The notes: a model not told the origin generated them from the letters alone. Numbered from the stretch's first letter, positions 17,324-25,998 are shown. The stretch is DNA of 64,000 nucleotides from an uncultured Acidimicrobiaceae bacterium (GCA_947259275.1 CAMYMH010000038.1:1-64000); one strand, 5' to 3'. Program-made: numbers and translations.

Positions 17324-19180
17324 ATGGCTGCCCGTTCCTTTCGTAATGTCGCTTTGATCGCGCACGTCGACCATGGCAAGACCACCCTGGTCGATGCCAT
17401 GTTGTCGGCGACCGGCGTCTTCGCCTCGCACGAGGTGCGGGTCGACCGCGTGATGGACTCAAGCGATCAGGAGCGTGAGCGGGGGATCACCATCCTGGCC
17501 AAGGCGGCCTCGGTGGAATGGAAGGGAACCCGGATCAACCTGGTGGACACGCCCGGCCATGCCGATTTCGGCGGGGAAGTCGAGCGGGCGCTGGCGATGG
17601 TCGACGGCGTGCTGCTGTTGGTCGACGCGGCCGAGGGACCCATGCCGCAGACCCGGTACGTGCTGTCCAAGACACTGGCGCTTCACTTGCCTTCTGTCGT
17701 CGTGGTCAACAAGGTGGATCGCCCCGATTCCCGCATCGATGAGGTGGTCGACGAGATCTACCAACTGTTCTTCGACCTCGAGGCCACCGAGGCACACATC
17801 GAGTTTCCGATCATCTCAACGATTGCTCGCGAAGGCAGGGCCACGACCGGCATCGGCCTGCCCGACGCAGGCGCCGACCTGTCACCGCTCCTCGATGCCA
17901 TCGTCGACACCATCCCGGCGCCCTCGGGCGATCCGGCGGCACCGCTGCAGGCTCTGGTCACCAATCTCGACGCATCCGACTATCTGGGTCGTCTGGCCAT
18001 CGGCCGGGTGGTTGAGGGGACAATGCGATCGGGTGATCAGGTCGCGTTGTGCCACGCCAACGAGGAGGAGGCCCCGCTGCGACGCAAGCTGACCAGCTTG
18101 CTCGGTTTCTCCGGGCTGGAACGGACCCCGGTCGATGAGCGGGCCGCCGGTGACCTGTTCGTGCTGGCCGGGTTTCCCGAGGTGGAGATCGGTGACACCA
18201 TCGCCGACGCCGACGACCCCGAGCCCCTGCCGAGGCTGTCGGTCGACGAGCCGGTGCTTCGGATGACGTTCGGCGTCAACACCTCGCCCCTGGCCGGCCG
18301 GGACGGCAAGTTCCTCACTTCGCGCCAGATCAAGGACCGCCTCGACCGCGAGGTGCTCGGCAACGTATCCATCCGGATCGGGGCCACCTCGTCACCGGAG
18401 GTGATCGAGGTGGCCGGCCGGGGCGAGTTGCAGCTGGCGGTGCTGATTGAGTCAATGCGACGCGAGGGGTTCGAGCTCCAGGTGAGCCGGCCGGAGGTCA
18501 TCATCCGCGAGATAGCCGGCCGGCCCAACGAGCCGCTCGAGCGAGCCGTGGTCGACGTTCCCGACGAATACGTCGGCACCGTCACCCAGGCGGCCGCCCC
18601 GCGCAAGGGCAGGATCACCGACCTCCGGCCGGGAGACAGCGGCCGCACCATCGTCACCCTGGAGGCGCCGGCCCGTGGACTACTCGGGTTTCGGTCGCTA
18701 CTGATGACCTCCACCCGCGGCACCGCCCTGATCCATCAACAGCATGCCGGCTGGATGCCGTGGGCCGGGGACCTTCCGCATCGAGTTGGGGGCGCCATCG
18801 CATCTGATCGACAGGGTGTGTCGACCGGTTTCGCCCTCGACAACCTGCAGAAGCGCGGTGAGCTGTTCATCGGACCCGGGACCGAGGTCTACGAGGGGAT
18901 GATCATCGGAGAGGCATCCCGCGCAGAGGACATGGCTGTGAATGCCACCAAGGGCAAGCAGCTCACCAACATCCGTACCCATTCCACCGATGAGGCGATC
19001 AAGTTGAAGCCGCCTCGCATTCACACCTTGGAGACGGCGATCGAATGGATCGCCGACGATGAGCTGGTTGAGGTGACTCCTAACGCGATTCGGGTTCGCA
19101 AGCGCTTCCTGAACGAAAGTGATCGCAAGCGCGAGAAGACCCGCGCCAAGTCGCGGGCGAGCGGGCTCACCAACTATTGA
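17324..19180 (+). CDS. typA: Ribosome-associated translational GTPase TypA/BipA
   Basis: The 618-residue product has all G motifs of a translational GTPase: [10 protein letters not shown] (G1), [10 protein letters not shown] (G2), [16 protein letters not shown] (G3) and NKVDRPDSR (G4). The EF-G-like domains II, III and V and the TypA-specific C-terminal domain ([29 protein letters not shown]) follow. TypA binds the 70S ribosome at the EF-G site and assists ribosome biogenesis under stress. ATG 17324 ([19 protein letters not shown]) is chosen because upstream codons read through the repeat cluster. The length is normal. Confidence 0.95.
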   Translation: MAARSFRNVALIAHVDHGKTTLVDAMLSATGVFASHEVRVDRVMDSSDQERERGITILAKAASVEWKGTRINLVDTPGHADFGGEVERALAMVDGVLLLVDAAEGPMPQTRYVLSKTLALHLPSVVVVNKVDRPDSRIDEVVDEIYQLFFDLEATEAHIEFPIISTIAREGRATTGIGLPDAGADLSPLLDAIVDTIPAPSGDPAAPLQALVTNLDASDYLGRLAIGRVVEGTMRSGDQVALCHANEEEAPLRRKLTSLLGFSGLERTPVDERAAGDLFVLAGFPEVEIGDTIADADDPEPLPRLSVDEPVLRMTFGVNTSPLAGRDGKFLTSRQIKDRLDREVLGNVSIRIGATSSPEVIEVAGRGELQLAVLIESMRREGFELQVSRPEVIIREIAGRPNEPLERAVVDVPDEYVGTVTQAAAPRKGRITDLRPGDSGRTIVTLEAPARGLLGFRSLLMTSTRGTALIHQQHAGWMPWAGDLPHRVGGAIASDRQGVSTGFALDNLQKRGELFIGPGTEVYEGMIIGEASRAEDMAVNATKGKQLTNIRTHSTDEAIKLKPPRIHTLETAIEWIADDELVEVTPNAIRVRKRFLNESDRKREKTRAKSRASGLTNY

Positions 19181-19550
19181 ACTCGGATTCGCCCGTTCCC
19201 AGCAGAAACACCGAGATGATCTCGTCCGATGGGAACTCCTTGATGACCTCCAAGCACGCCTGCTCGGCCCTGGCCGCAAAGGTCGGAAACTCGCGACCGT
19301 CGACCTCGTAGGTAAACCCGGCTGAGACTCCCATCCAGCCGCGCGGATGGTGAACGGTCAACCTGGCTTTGCACACGTGGTGTTCCTCCTCCTCGGATAT
19401 TCGGATGTCGGCCAGGCACCTGAAAGTGTTGCGCTCTGGTCCGGGCTCGGGTTTCGAAGTCGATTCCACGTCCACCCGGATGCGTCGAATCTGGGGGCCT
19501 GTCTCATCCGTGGGGAGCTCAGTTGGCCTATCTGGCTTGGTTTCGGTCAC
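19167..19550 (-). CDS. Hypothetical protein, 127 aa
   Basis: The product is acidic and soluble, with no signal peptide. It begins with a Pro/Glu-rich tail and continues as an alternating strand pattern: FRCLADIRISEEEEHHVCKARLTVHHP, GVSAGFTYEVDGREFPTF, ACLEVIKEFPSDEIISVFLLG. This looks like a small alpha/beta domain. I do not recognise the family. Its 3' end overlaps that of typA by 14 bases in convergent orientation. Confidence 0.6.
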   Translation of the reverse strand: MTETKPDRPTELPTDETGPQIRRIRVDVESTSKPEPGPERNTFRCLADIRISEEEEHHVCKARLTVHHPRGWMGVSAGFTYEVDGREFPTFAARAEQACLEVIKEFPSDEIISVFLLGTGESEFNSW

Positions 19551-19700
19551 GACCGACTCCCTTCACCGTTGCACAACGGATACCGGAGGGAGCCCCCAGC
19601 CCACAAGGGTCTTTCGACCAGATCTCGCCCGGTGTGCCCTCCCGGGAACTTTGGCGCGGCGCGTGAAGCCCAAGCTCACAGTCGGGATCAATGGAACCTG

Positions 19701-20237
19701 CTACAGCAGGTGCTCGAGCTGGATCCACAGTGTGCGCCCTACCACCAGCAGCCACGTCAGATAGGGCAGGCCGACTGTCACCAGCGCCTGCCGGAGGTGG
19801 AGGTTGGCCGCGGTTACTGCCGCCAACACCAGCATCGCCGGCATCCAAAACGCGACAGAGAACAGGGCAAACCACAGGACGATCCCGGTCACGTTGAGCG
19901 CGACGGCCACGAATTGGATCGACACGGCCACCAGCAGCAATGGCAGATGGGCGTGACCGATCAAGGCTGCGAGGCGCGCCGGGGACCCGGGATACCCGAA
20001 GGCCAGGCGGGCGATCGCCCAGCCGGCCCCGACCAGCCAGAGCCAGCCGTATAGGCCGGTGAGCATCATCCGGACGCTGGCACGAGGCTCCAGCACGCCC
20101 TGCACGCCGAGTCGGTCGAAAGCAAATACGAGGTAGGCACCCAGCACCACCAGCCCTGCTCCGGCCGGGGTGGCCATGGCCAACAGTCGCCGCCAGGTGG
20201 AGCCGTCCAGCCGGAGCGCCCGGGCCGCTGCCGTCAC
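19701..20237 (-). CDS. Multi-pass membrane protein coupled to DUF3179
   Basis: The 178-residue product has about five membrane segments (GAGLVVLGAYLVFAF, LTGLYGWLWLVGAGWAIA, LPLLLVAVSIQFVAVAL, LWFALFSVAFWMPAMLVLAAV, LPYLTWLLVVGRTLWI). The layout is loosely like YIP1-type proteins. The GTG start at 20237 overlaps the stop of the DUF3179 gene (GTGA). This coupling suggests the two products act together at the membrane. Family assignment is uncertain. Confidence 0.6.
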   Translation of the reverse strand: MTAAARALRLDGSTWRRLLAMATPAGAGLVVLGAYLVFAFDRLGVQGVLEPRASVRMMLTGLYGWLWLVGAGWAIARLAFGYPGSPARLAALIGHAHLPLLLVAVSIQFVAVALNVTGIVLWFALFSVAFWMPAMLVLAAVTAANLHLRQALVTVGLPYLTWLLVVGRTLWIQLEHLL

Positions 20238-21247
20238 GGCTGCCAGAAACGGCCGTCCGGCCAGAAGGTGTCGAAGTCCCGGGGAAACGCAGTGAAACCG
20301 GGCAGCACACCGAGCCCTTCTCCGGCGAGCGGTCCCTCCATGCCAAGTCCCCGCACCGGATCCCACACGGTGCCGGTCTCCCGGTCGATGAGCTGCCCGT
20401 TCTCGATCGCCAGCGTGAGCACCGAGTCGTCGTCGATGCGACGGGCGAAGGTCTCCCAACGATCCGGATCCGTGGGATCGACCACGACTGCCACCTCCAA
20501 GCCCGCGATGACATCGTTCACAACCCCGGCATCGATCAGGTCGGGGTATCGGTAGGCGACCGCGTCGCCGGCCAGGTCCAGCACGATGGCCATGCGGGCG
20601 AGGTCGAAGCCGGAGACGCCAGCCGGGACGTCGAGAGCGACCGTTTCGGGATGAATGTCGAGCCAGGCAGCCCAGGTAGTGAAGGTAACGGGAAGAGCTT
20701 CGAGCGTCAGGCCTTTGCGGGGCCCGGCGATGGCTTCACCGAGCGGCTGGCTCCAGATGCTGCCGGTGTCGTGATCCCAGAAGGTCATGGCGTTCCCCCA
20801 CAGCGCCCCCTGCACTCCGAAGATGATCTCCTTCCCATCGATGGTGCGGCGATGGACCATCGCCGTGGCGCACAGTGGTCACCAAGTGACCAGGATCGGC
20901 TCGCCGGCGATGAAGTCGTCGACCATCTCGTGCCGGCTGAGGAAGCTCACCGGATACGCCTTCGCTTCACCTTCCGCCGCCACGCCGATCACCTGGGTGG
21001 CACCCGACCATCCCGTTTCGGCGGCGGTCACGAACTGGGGGTCGTAGATCGGCTGGATGCCATCCCGCGGCAGCAACTGGCGGAACCCGTCCGGCAGCGG
21101 CTCTCCGGCGGCCACCGGGTCGTAGGCGGCGCGCGGCCCCACCCGGACCCCCGGTTCGGCATTCTCAGATGGTGTGCTCGGGCTGAAGGCCCAGGCCGTC
21201 AGCCCCAGGAGGAGGACGGCGCCGAGCCACACCGTGATTCGGTTCAC
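20234..21247 (-). CDS. DUF3179 protein with in-frame TGA at the CPLC motif (candidate selenoprotein)
   Basis: Two same-frame segments join into one DUF3179 protein of about 337 residues across a TGA at 20881-20879. Upstream is a membrane anchor or signal (TVWLGAVLLLGLTAWAF), then AKAYPVSFLSRHEMVDDFIAGEP and ILVTW. After the TGA comes PLCATAMVHRR, then LGEAIAGPRKGLTLEALPVTFTTWAAW. The family normally reads VTYCPLC here, so the TGA replaces the first Cys of CPLC, giving UPLC if read as selenocysteine. A perfect hairpin with a GGUCC loop lies 14-32 bases downstream. Both halves remain open and family-like, which argues against old decay. The alternative is a recent nonsense mutation or sequence error. 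The start is GTG 21247 (TTG 21253 also possible). The function of DUF3179 is unknown. Confidence 0.75.
20847..20865 (-). promoter_or_regulatory. Putative bacterial SECIS-like hairpin
   Basis: In the mRNA sense the sequence folds as a 7-bp stem CGGCGAU/AUCGCCG with loop GGUCC. The first loop G is 21 bases after the in-frame UGA. The classical fdhF element also presents a GGUCU-type loop at about this distance. The element lies within the coding sequence, as bacterial SECIS elements do. Whether SelB would bind it is not known. Confidence 0.5.
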
Positions 21248-21329
21248 GTACAAGCCAACCGCGATTGAGCCGGTTCAGTTCCCAGAAATGTCGGCCAATG
21301 GTCGGTTGTAAGAGTGCCGTTCTGTCCGA

Positions 21330-21776
21330 CTAGTCAAGTGGCGGACGGCTTGGTTCCATCCCGGCGATGCTCCACACACCGGATCCGAAGGCGGCGGCAT
21401 CGAGAATCTCGCGTGGCTCGAGGGGACGGGCTGCCATCTCCATGCCCACCCAGAGGGTGCGGGAGATCGGGTGGAAGAACACCGGGAACAGAGCGTTCAG
21501 AGCCAGGGTCGCGATCAGCAGCAGAGTCCACGGGGTGTCCGGCCACGTGACCACCATCCCACCGACGAACACCAATAGGAAGATGGCAAACGTGAAGGCC
21601 ATGTTGATCATGATCGAACCGAGCCAGAAGCCGTCGCCCCGTTCGTAATGATGGCCACAGCGGGGGCAACGTTCGACCATCGTCACCCACCGGTGGAAAA
21701 GCCGGTGTTCGCCGCAGCGGGCACATCGCTTGGTGGCGCCGCGCCACACGGCCTGGCCCTTGGTGGGCTCGGTCAC
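21330..21776 (-). CDS. DUF983 family membrane protein
   Basis: The 148-residue product begins with a zinc-ribbon-like region (CARCGEHRLFHRW...ERCPRCGHHYERGDGFW, two CxxC pairs). Two membrane segments follow (IMINMAFTFAIFLLVFVGGMVV and WTLLLIATLALNALFPVFF) and the ending HPISRTLWVGMEMAARPLEP is typical of DUF983. The GTG at 21776 overlaps the stop of the upstream CapA-like gene (GTGA). The function of the family is unknown. Confidence 0.8.
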   Translation of the reverse strand: MTEPTKGQAVWRGATKRCARCGEHRLFHRWVTMVERCPRCGHHYERGDGFWLGSIMINMAFTFAIFLLVFVGGMVVTWPDTPWTLLLIATLALNALFPVFFHPISRTLWVGMEMAARPLEPREILDAAAFGSGVWSIAGMEPSRPPLD

Positions 21777-23584
21777 TGCGGGATTGAGGTAGGGGTTACG
21801 CCGATGGATCCGAGCCGGTGGATCCGCTGCTGGGTGCGATCCCATGAGGTTTGGAGCGCGGCCGCCAGGTCGGTGGAGGTGGCGGGGTCATTCAGGGTCT
21901 CTGCGACCGGGAGGATCCTGAATGTGCCTGCTTCAACGTAGGTGGGGGTGTAGTCGATGTAGGACACGCTGAAGGTGCCGTCCGGCTGCTCCCACACCTT
22001 GGCCTGAACGATCACGCCGTCTTCGGTTCCCACCCGGACGTTACCTGAGCGCTGATTCGATAGGAAGTTGCCCATCCCATACACCACGTACTCGTTTCCC
22101 ACCCGCCCGATCGGCTGGATGACGTGGGCGTGATGACCGAGGATGAAGTCGACATCGGGCGATGCCAGGATGGCCTCGGCCTGCTGACGCTGGGTGCTGG
22201 TCGGGTCGACGGTGTACTCGACGCCCCAGTGCATCGAAACCACCACGAACTCGGCACCGTTCTGCTTAGCCCAGGCGGCGTCGGCGAGGATCTGGTCGGT
22301 GCCGGTCACGTTGACCAGATAACCCTTGCCAGACGGCACGACCAGGCCGTTCAAGCCGTAGGTGTAGGACAGGTGCCCAACGGTGACGCCGTTGATGTCG
22401 TACAGGCTGGGGACGTCCTCTTCGGGGCCGCGAGCCGCTCCGGCATGCTGCAGGCCGGCCGCGTCGAGCACGCCGAGGGTGTTACGCACCCCGGTCTCGC
22501 CCTTGTCGATGGTGTGATTGGACGCCACTGAGCAGCTGTCGTAGCCGGCACCGGCAATCGCGTCGGCCAGCTCGGCTGGGGACTGGAACTGCGGATAGGA
22601 CGAGAGGTTGGTGCTATCGGGTGACAGCGGAACCTCCAGGTGGCAGATGGCGAAATCGGCCGCGCCGACGATCGGAGCAATCGGCTCGAGCATCGGTGAG
22701 AAGTCGTATCCGTCACCCCCGGCATAGTCGGAGGCCGCCTGGTACACCGCCGAGTGAATCAGAAAGTCGCCACTGGCCGCCAGCGTGAATGAGCGGGCCC
22801 GGCTCCCGGGAGGCGGAGGCGGGGGCGGCACGAACTCCTGGAAGTTGCCGGAGACCGGAAGCGCATGCGGTAGCAAGTAGGGATAGGAGGCGTCGGCGAA
22901 CGCAGTGACGTTTTCGTTCTGGATGTAGAAGCGCTGGGCACTGGGCCGAAACACGGCCACCGTGTCGTCACCATCCTGGTCCCAATCGCCGGTGACGATG
23001 CGATCGCCGCCCACCCCGTACCAGAACTCGCTGTTGGCGATGCCGGTCGAGTGTGTCATCCGCAAGTACACGAAGCCGGATGATTCCCGATGGAGGCCAA
23101 TCTCGTCGATGCCGTCCTCGTCGAAGTCGCCCACGAAGGCCCTATCACCCGGGATCCCGAAGAAGTAGCTGACGTCGAATCCAGGCTCGAGGTCGTTGCT
23201 GAGCCACACACGGCCTCGGCTGGGATCGTATACACCCACGGTGTCGCAGCCGTCACCGTTCCAATCCCCGGCGAGAGGAACATGACCGGCCTCACCGAGG
23301 AACAGGCTCTCCTGGGCGACACCGGTGGCGTCGTCCTGCAAGTACATGAAGCCGGTCTCGGACCGCCACATGCCGGCCGAATCGATGCCGTCACAGTCCC
23401 AATCACCTGAAATGGGGAGGTCGCCGGGAAGCCCGAAGTAGAAGGTGTCGAAGCTGGCGTCGACGTGTTCGACCTGCCAGCGTGCGGTATCGGGATCGAC
23501 GAAGACCGGCTCGTCGGCCGAGGACGCGGCGCCCGGAGCAAGCGCGAGGACGGCGGCGAGGAGCGTGAGGAGCCGATGTTTCAT
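21773..23584 (-). CDS. Secreted CapA-family protein with FG-GAP-like repeats
   Basis: The 603-residue product starts with a Sec signal peptide (MKHRLLTLLAAVLALAPGAASSA). Residues about 28-265 carry five repeats of the FG-GAP-like type (GDWDCDGIDSAGMWR, GDWNGDGCDTVGVYD, GDFDEDGIDEIGLHR). After a Pro-rich linker comes a CapA/PgsA metallophosphoesterase-like domain: GDFLIHS, CHLEVPLS, SNHTIDKGETG, SMHWGVEYT, GHHAHVIQPI, GMGNFLSNQ. CapA proteins act in polyglutamate or capsule export and anchoring; catalytic identity here is inferred. Similar repeats appear in the beta-helix protein at 35.6-38.0 kb. ATG 23584 is chosen for the signal peptide. Confidence 0.85.
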   Translation of the reverse strand: MKHRLLTLLAAVLALAPGAASSADEPVFVDPDTARWQVEHVDASFDTFYFGLPGDLPISGDWDCDGIDSAGMWRSETGFMYLQDDATGVAQESLFLGEAGHVPLAGDWNGDGCDTVGVYDPSRGRVWLSNDLEPGFDVSYFFGIPGDRAFVGDFDEDGIDEIGLHRESSGFVYLRMTHSTGIANSEFWYGVGGDRIVTGDWDQDGDDTVAVFRPSAQRFYIQNENVTAFADASYPYLLPHALPVSGNFQEFVPPPPPPPGSRARSFTLAASGDFLIHSAVYQAASDYAGGDGYDFSPMLEPIAPIVGAADFAICHLEVPLSPDSTNLSSYPQFQSPAELADAIAGAGYDSCSVASNHTIDKGETGVRNTLGVLDAAGLQHAGAARGPEEDVPSLYDINGVTVGHLSYTYGLNGLVVPSGKGYLVNVTGTDQILADAAWAKQNGAEFVVVSMHWGVEYTVDPTSTQRQQAEAILASPDVDFILGHHAHVIQPIGRVGNEYVVYGMGNFLSNQRSGNVRVGTEDGVIVQAKVWEQPDGTFSVSYIDYTPTYVEAGTFRILPVAETLNDPATSTDLAAALQTSWDRTQQRIHRLGSIGVTPTSIPQ

Positions 23585-23838
23585 GGAGGTGCCAATGTTA
23601 GGAGTTTCGGCCAAGTGGACGGATTCTTCATCAAATCGGACCCTCCCGCGTCGGGGTCGCACCCATCCGATTGAGTTCGGGCGGGTAGCCGGAGCGGCGG
23701 CCCGGACGGCGAGCGAGTTGATTTCGTCCAGGTGTCATCGAGTGGTCCCCTGCGTGCGCTGAGATCACTGTACCCACTCTCCGTGGTCTTGCAGGTGTCG
23801 GTAGAACGGCCGGATCCAGCGGCCGCCATACTGGGACC

Positions 23839-24231
23839 GTGACCGATCGCAACGTGTTGGGAGAAAGGCTCGAGCCCTGCGGGACGGATCCGCTGACCGG
23901 CTTCTACCGTGACGGTGCGTGCACCTCAGGGCCCGAGGATCGCGGAAGCCACACCGTCTGCGCCGTAGTGACCCAGGAGTTTCTCCAGCATCAGCAGAGC
24001 ATCGGGAACGACCTCTCGACGCCGCTGCCTGCCTACCACTTCCCCGGGCTGGTCCCGGGCGATCGCTGGTGCGTCACGGCCAGCAATTGGCTCCGAGCCC
24101 ATCTCGACGGAGTCGCGGCACCGGTCGTGTTGGCTTCAACGAACCAACTCGCTCTCGAGATCATCCCGCTCGCCGTGCTCCAAGAACACGGAGTGGATGT
24201 CCCCACCGATCCGGGAAGCCTGAAAGCCTGA
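23839..24231 (+). CDS. DUF2237 family protein
   Basis: The 130-residue product starts MTDRNVLGERLEPCGTDPLTGFYRDG and contains DRGSHTVCAVVTQEFLQ. It continues LSTPLPAYHFPGLVPGDRWCVTASNWLRA, and TNQLALEIIPLAVLQEHGV near the end. These are the conserved blocks of DUF2237, a small soluble family of unknown function, and the length is normal. It is monocistronic and divergent from the CapA-like gene. Confidence 0.85.
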   Translation: MTDRNVLGERLEPCGTDPLTGFYRDGACTSGPEDRGSHTVCAVVTQEFLQHQQSIGNDLSTPLPAYHFPGLVPGDRWCVTASNWLRAHLDGVAAPVVLASTNQLALEIIPLAVLQEHGVDVPTDPGSLKA

Positions 24232-24349
24232 CGGCCCCGCTGCTGGCGGGAGGGATACCTGCAAGCAGTTGCCGGAGGCAAAATACCAAGGAACGCCAAA
24301 GGCGTTCCCCCAACTCCCGCACACGAACTGCCGACCAGCTCCCCACAAA

Positions 24350-24565
24350 TCAAGAAGTTGCCGCATGGGCGATCTTGATGGAGAAAGAGCCCGCCTCGGT
24401 GTCGAGGCGCAGGTTCTGATCCCGCTCGTCAGGGAGCCGCGTCAGCTCGCCGAGGCGGGCCAGCCGTGGTCCCAGCAGGGAATCGGGCTCTCCCAGAGCA
24501 GGCGCGGACGCCAGCAGCGACCGTCGGGGAAGCTGGATGGCCGAGCCGACGCCAACGGGCCCCAT
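24350..24565 (-). CDS. Possible small hypothetical protein, 71 aa
   Basis: The frame has high third-position GC and a plausible amphipathic sequence ending NLRLDTEAGSFSIKIAHAATS. No domain, signal peptide or clear ribosome binding site was recognised. The flanks (24232-24349) hold only short repeat-like sequence including an AACGCC/GGCGTT palindrome. A competing plus-strand frame covers the same bases, so this is a tentative call. Confidence 0.35.
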   Translation of the reverse strand: MGPVGVGSAIQLPRRSLLASAPALGEPDSLLGPRLARLGELTRLPDERDQNLRLDTEAGSFSIKIAHAATS

Positions 24566-24642
24566 GAGCCGTCCAGCGGGGTTCCTTGGGGGTCAGGGGG
24601 TATCCTGTCTCCAGACGGACGTTGACGACTCCCGGAGGGAGC

Positions 24643-24768
24643 ATGGCCAACAAGAACCGCGCCAAGAAGCCGGCGAAGAAGAAGGCGGCCCACACGCTCA
24701 AGCAGAAGCGGGCCGCCAAGAAGGAGAAGCGAGCCGCTCACGAGGCCGACCGAAGGCTCGCCCCCTAG
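24643..24768 (+). CDS. Small Lys/Ala-rich basic protein, 41 aa
   Basis: The product starts MANKNRAKKPAKKKAAHT and continues as Lys/Arg/Ala-rich helix to ADRRLAP. A good Shine-Dalgarno (CGGAGGGAGC) lies just before ATG 24643. The composition resembles nucleic-acid-binding tails or small ribosome-associated proteins. No family is recognised. The upstream in-frame extension lacks such a site and is not used. Confidence 0.55.
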   Translation: MANKNRAKKPAKKKAAHTLKQKRAAKKEKRAAHEADRRLAP

Positions 24769-24826
24769 ACCCGGTGACCTACAGCTGCGGCGGGCGCCGC
24801 AATCTCAGCCCTCGGGCAGCCTGACG

Positions 24827-25333
24827 ATGCGCTTCGGGCCTGAGCCTCCCCGCACCGGCAGCGAGTTCGACACGCTGCTCGGCATTCTCAACGACCAGCG
24901 CTCGCTGCTGCTGTGGAAGCTCGACGGCGTCGACGTCGAACAGGGCATCCGGCGGCTCGTGACGTCGGAGACGTCGTTGTTGGGCATTGTCAAGCACCTC
25001 GCCTGGGTAGAGCGCTGGTGGTTCGGCGAGTTCATCGGCGGCGAGAAGCCCGACTACCCGTGGAATGACGAGGACCCCGACGCCGACTTCCGCATCGAAC
25101 CGGGCGAGACCGTCGAGTCGATCTCGGAGCTGTACGCCGCCGCAGTGGAGCGGTCGAACGAGATCATTCGGGCCGCAGACAGCCTCGACGTCACCGGGGA
25201 GTCGGACCGTGGGCCGCGGTCGCTGCGGTGGGTGCTGGTGCACATGATCGAGGAGACGGCCCGTCACCTGGGCCAAGCCGACATCCTGCGCGAGCAGATC
25301 GACGGCACCGTCGGGTACTACCCGGACAGGTAG
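24827..25333 (+). CDS. DinB/DUF664 family protein
   Basis: The 168-residue product is a four-helix-bundle DinB-like protein. The helices contain the usual metal-binding histidines: GIVKHLAWVERWWFGEF and VHMIEETARHLGQADILRE. It begins ERSLLL-like (QRSLLLWKL) and ends GYYPDR. Related proteins act as thiol-dependent transferases (mycothiol or bacillithiol S-transferase-like) or metal-dependent hydrolases. The substrate is unknown. It lies 58 bases after the small basic protein and may be co-transcribed. Confidence 0.85.
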   Translation: MRFGPEPPRTGSEFDTLLGILNDQRSLLLWKLDGVDVEQGIRRLVTSETSLLGIVKHLAWVERWWFGEFIGGEKPDYPWNDEDPDADFRIEPGETVESISELYAAAVERSNEIIRAADSLDVTGESDRGPRSLRWVLVHMIEETARHLGQADILREQIDGTVGYYPDR

Positions 25334-25382
25334 CGCGGCCTTTCCAGCCCTCCGGGCATCCCAAGACCCCCTCCGGCCCTCC

Positions 25383-25448
25383 GGGGCAGAATTGAACTGC
25401 CGACCCTCGCGCTTTTCCAGAAACACTGTTCAGACCGATGCTCTACCA
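25383..25448 (-). repeat. tRNA-Phe-derived fragment, copy 1
   Basis: The stretch matches the 3' part of the tRNA-Phe gene (T arm, variable region, D-loop side of the anticodon stem). The anticodon loop is interrupted by about 15-19 extra bases and the 5' acceptor half is missing. It cannot fold into a functional tRNA. It is almost identical to 25565-25637. Confidence 0.75.
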
Positions 25449-25564
25449 ACCCCAGCACGAAAGACGAGGACGAGCCTGCCGAAGACAAACTCGCAAGGAA
25501 CCGAGCTTCACCCGCCCCACGAGTCCGCCGTAGGCGGACTCGCAAGCAACGCCGACGGCGTTGC

Positions 25565-25637
25565 CGTGGTCAGGGGCAGAATTGAACTGCCGACCCTCGC
25601 GCTTTTCCAGAAACACTGTTCAGACCGATGCTCTACT
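25565..25637 (-). repeat. tRNA-Phe-derived fragment, copy 2
   Basis: This is a second copy with the same anticodon-loop insert. It additionally shares the 3' flank (CCGTGGTCAGG) with the functional tRNA-Phe at 25658-25730. The two fragments and the intact gene lie about 182 and 91 bases apart in series, as left by repeated integration and excision or unequal recombination. Confidence 0.75.
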
Positions 25638-25657
25638 CGAGCCAAGCTCGATTCCCG

Positions 25658-25730
25658 TGGTCAGGGGCAGAATTGAACTGCCGACCCTCGGTTTTTCAGA
25701 CCGATGCTCTACCAACTGAGCTACCTGACC
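25658..25730 (-). tRNA. tRNA-Phe(GAA)
   Basis: The minus-strand cloverleaf has acceptor GGTCAGG/CCTGACC, GCTC in the D arm, anticodon loop CTGAAAA (anticodon GAA) and T arm GGCAG-TTCAATT-CTGCC. No CCA is encoded. It is the last gene of the Glu-Asp-Phe cluster. Confidence 0.95.
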
Positions 25731-25759
25731 CTGTCTCCCGATAGGGGAGCAATCTCAAA

Positions 25760-25784
25760 CGCTGGCGGGGACGACGGGATTTGA
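25760..25784 (-). repeat. 25-bp duplicate of the tRNA-Asp 3' end
   Basis: These 25 bases are identical to 25841-25865, the encoded CCA, acceptor strand and part of the T arm of tRNA-Asp. The match ends in the T loop. It could be an att-site scar or a recombination by-product. Confidence 0.7.
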
Positions 25785-25843
25785 CCTATCCCCGGCTCTT
25801 CGCCTGACGGCTCATCGCAGGGCTCAAATCCTATTGACCTCGC

Positions 25844-25921
25844 TGGCGGGGACGACGGGATTTGAACCCGCGACCTCCGGCTTGACAGGCCGGCGTGAAC
25901 TCCTGACTTCACCACGCCCCC
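25844..25921 (-). tRNA. tRNA-Asp(GTC)
   Basis: The minus-strand gene has acceptor GGGGGCG/CGTCCCC, anticodon stem CCGGC/GCCGG with loop CTGTCAA (anticodon GTC) and T arm CGGG-TTCAAAT-CCCG. CCA is encoded at 25844-25846. Confidence 0.93.
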
Positions 25922-25925
25922 AGCG

Positions 25926-25998
25926 TGCCCCCAGGGGAATTCGAATCCCCGTTTCCGCCTTGAAAGGGCGGCGTCCTAGGCCTCTGGACGATGGGGGC
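25926..25998 (-). tRNA. tRNA-Glu(TTC)
   Basis: The minus-strand gene has acceptor GCCCCCA/TGGGGGC, anticodon stem CCGCC/GGCGG with loop CTTTCAA (anticodon TTC) and T arm GGGGA-TTCGAAT-TCCCC. It leads the Glu-Asp-Phe cluster, four bases before tRNA-Asp. No CCA is encoded. Confidence 0.95.

Noticed and set aside
25383-25637. Additional functional tRNA genes
   Set aside because: The fragments lack the 5' acceptor and D stem partners and have a disrupted anticodon arm.
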